NCBI GenBank assembly: GCA_964017065.1
Contig: OZ024786.1
Span: 5,681,781-5,745,780, forward strand
Source of the DNA: Haliclona indistincta
Lineage: Eukaryota; Porifera; Demospongiae; Haplosclerida; Chalinidae
DNA: 64,000 nt
Direction of reading: 5' to 3'
Within the stretch, counting starts at the first letter, position 1, and each line of letters begins with the position of its first letter. Positions 63,792-64,000 of the stretch are shown one piece after another. Under the pieces are notes generated by a model. The model was not told the DNA's origin and made no database searches. It was given only the letters and a program-made list of their open reading frames with translations. The position numbers and the translations under genes are program-made.

Positions 63792-64000
63792 AGAACTGAA
63801 CTGTGAGATTAAGAACTGTGAGATTCAAAGAACGGTGAATGATTACATGTTCTCTGTAGTCAGTTAAATTATGGAACTAACTGGTCGGCATCTTCATGGT
63901 GCGAGTACTTTAATTGTGTTCAATAATTTCTGATCACAGTGCTGATAACGGTCTGCTCCACTGCTGATCACAGTGAAGATATGAAGTGATTCACTACATG

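Noticed and set aside
1..64000. CRISPR arrays, bacterial operons or phage genes
   Set aside because: No regularly spaced short repeats with unique spacers, no Shine-Dalgarno-led gene runs; introns and LTR elements show eukaryotic DNA.

Overview
The window looks like metazoan nuclear DNA, most likely from a marine sponge (demosponge). It is AT-rich, it contains no bacterial-style operons, and the gene fragments are broken by very short GT-AG introns of about 50-65 bp. The transposon protein families are ones I associate with sponge and cnidarian genomes: DIRS-type Gag, HARBI1/Myb pairs, DUF6589-like, Ulp1-like, OTU-like and RPA-like OB-fold proteins. The species is an inference; nothing here proves it. 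I saw no tRNA, rRNA, CRISPR array or prokaryotic signal.

Layout. 0-9.4 kb: decayed DIRS-type retroelement pieces (3-886, 6017-6949), a reverse-strand gypsy Gag remnant, zinc-finger and Myb remnants, the first copy of a 0.73-kb direct repeat, and two small multi-exon gene models. 9.6-14 kb: a small intact PB1-domain gene (10703-11159), a kinase fragment, a membrane-protein 3' end and a transposase fragment. 14.4-18.5 kb: a dead HARBI1 copy, then a foldback element with about 154-bp inverted arms and a 60-bp tandem array. An apparently intact 2.7-kb PIF/Harbinger transposon is inserted in that array, with a five-exon transposase and a convergent four-exon Myb/SANT gene. 21-24 kb: the second copy of the direct repeat, then DUF6589-like, RecQ-like and RING-like pseudogenes. 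24-31.6 kb: two copies of a 0.7-0.8-kb repeat flank an apparently intact Ty3/gypsy retrotransposon (25481-29929) with near-identical LTRs, a serine-tRNA primer site, a polypurine tract, GATAC target duplications and a +1 offset between gag and pol. 32-39 kb: a small single-exon gene with a TATA box, two MITEs with TA duplications, perfect hairpins, an OB-fold fragment, an integrase remnant and a pseudogene. 40-47 kb: Ulp1, Myb, transposase, rearranged Ty1/copia, Tc1-like and OTU-like fragments. 47-54 kb: a satellite-like array, C2H2 remnants, hAT fragments, a TTAA-flanked piggyBac-like MITE and CRE-bearing repeats. 54-64 kb: a repeated TE-type gene family, a perfect 43-bp triplet array, SAMD3-like and RPA-like genes, and a long multi-exon TE-type gene (about 58960-61016) whose 3' tail recurs at 24.3 and 30.9 kb.

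Few units look functional. They are the Harbinger transposon (two genes that should act together: transposase catalysis plus Myb DNA binding at subterminal repeats), the gypsy element, the PB1 gene, the proline-rich ORF at 31202 and the small ORF at 32063. Most of the rest is a nested transposon graveyard. The best candidates for new biology are the Harbinger-in-foldback nest, the recurring RPA-like OB-fold family, the paired repeats sharing a tail with the 59-61 kb gene, and the many perfect hairpins.
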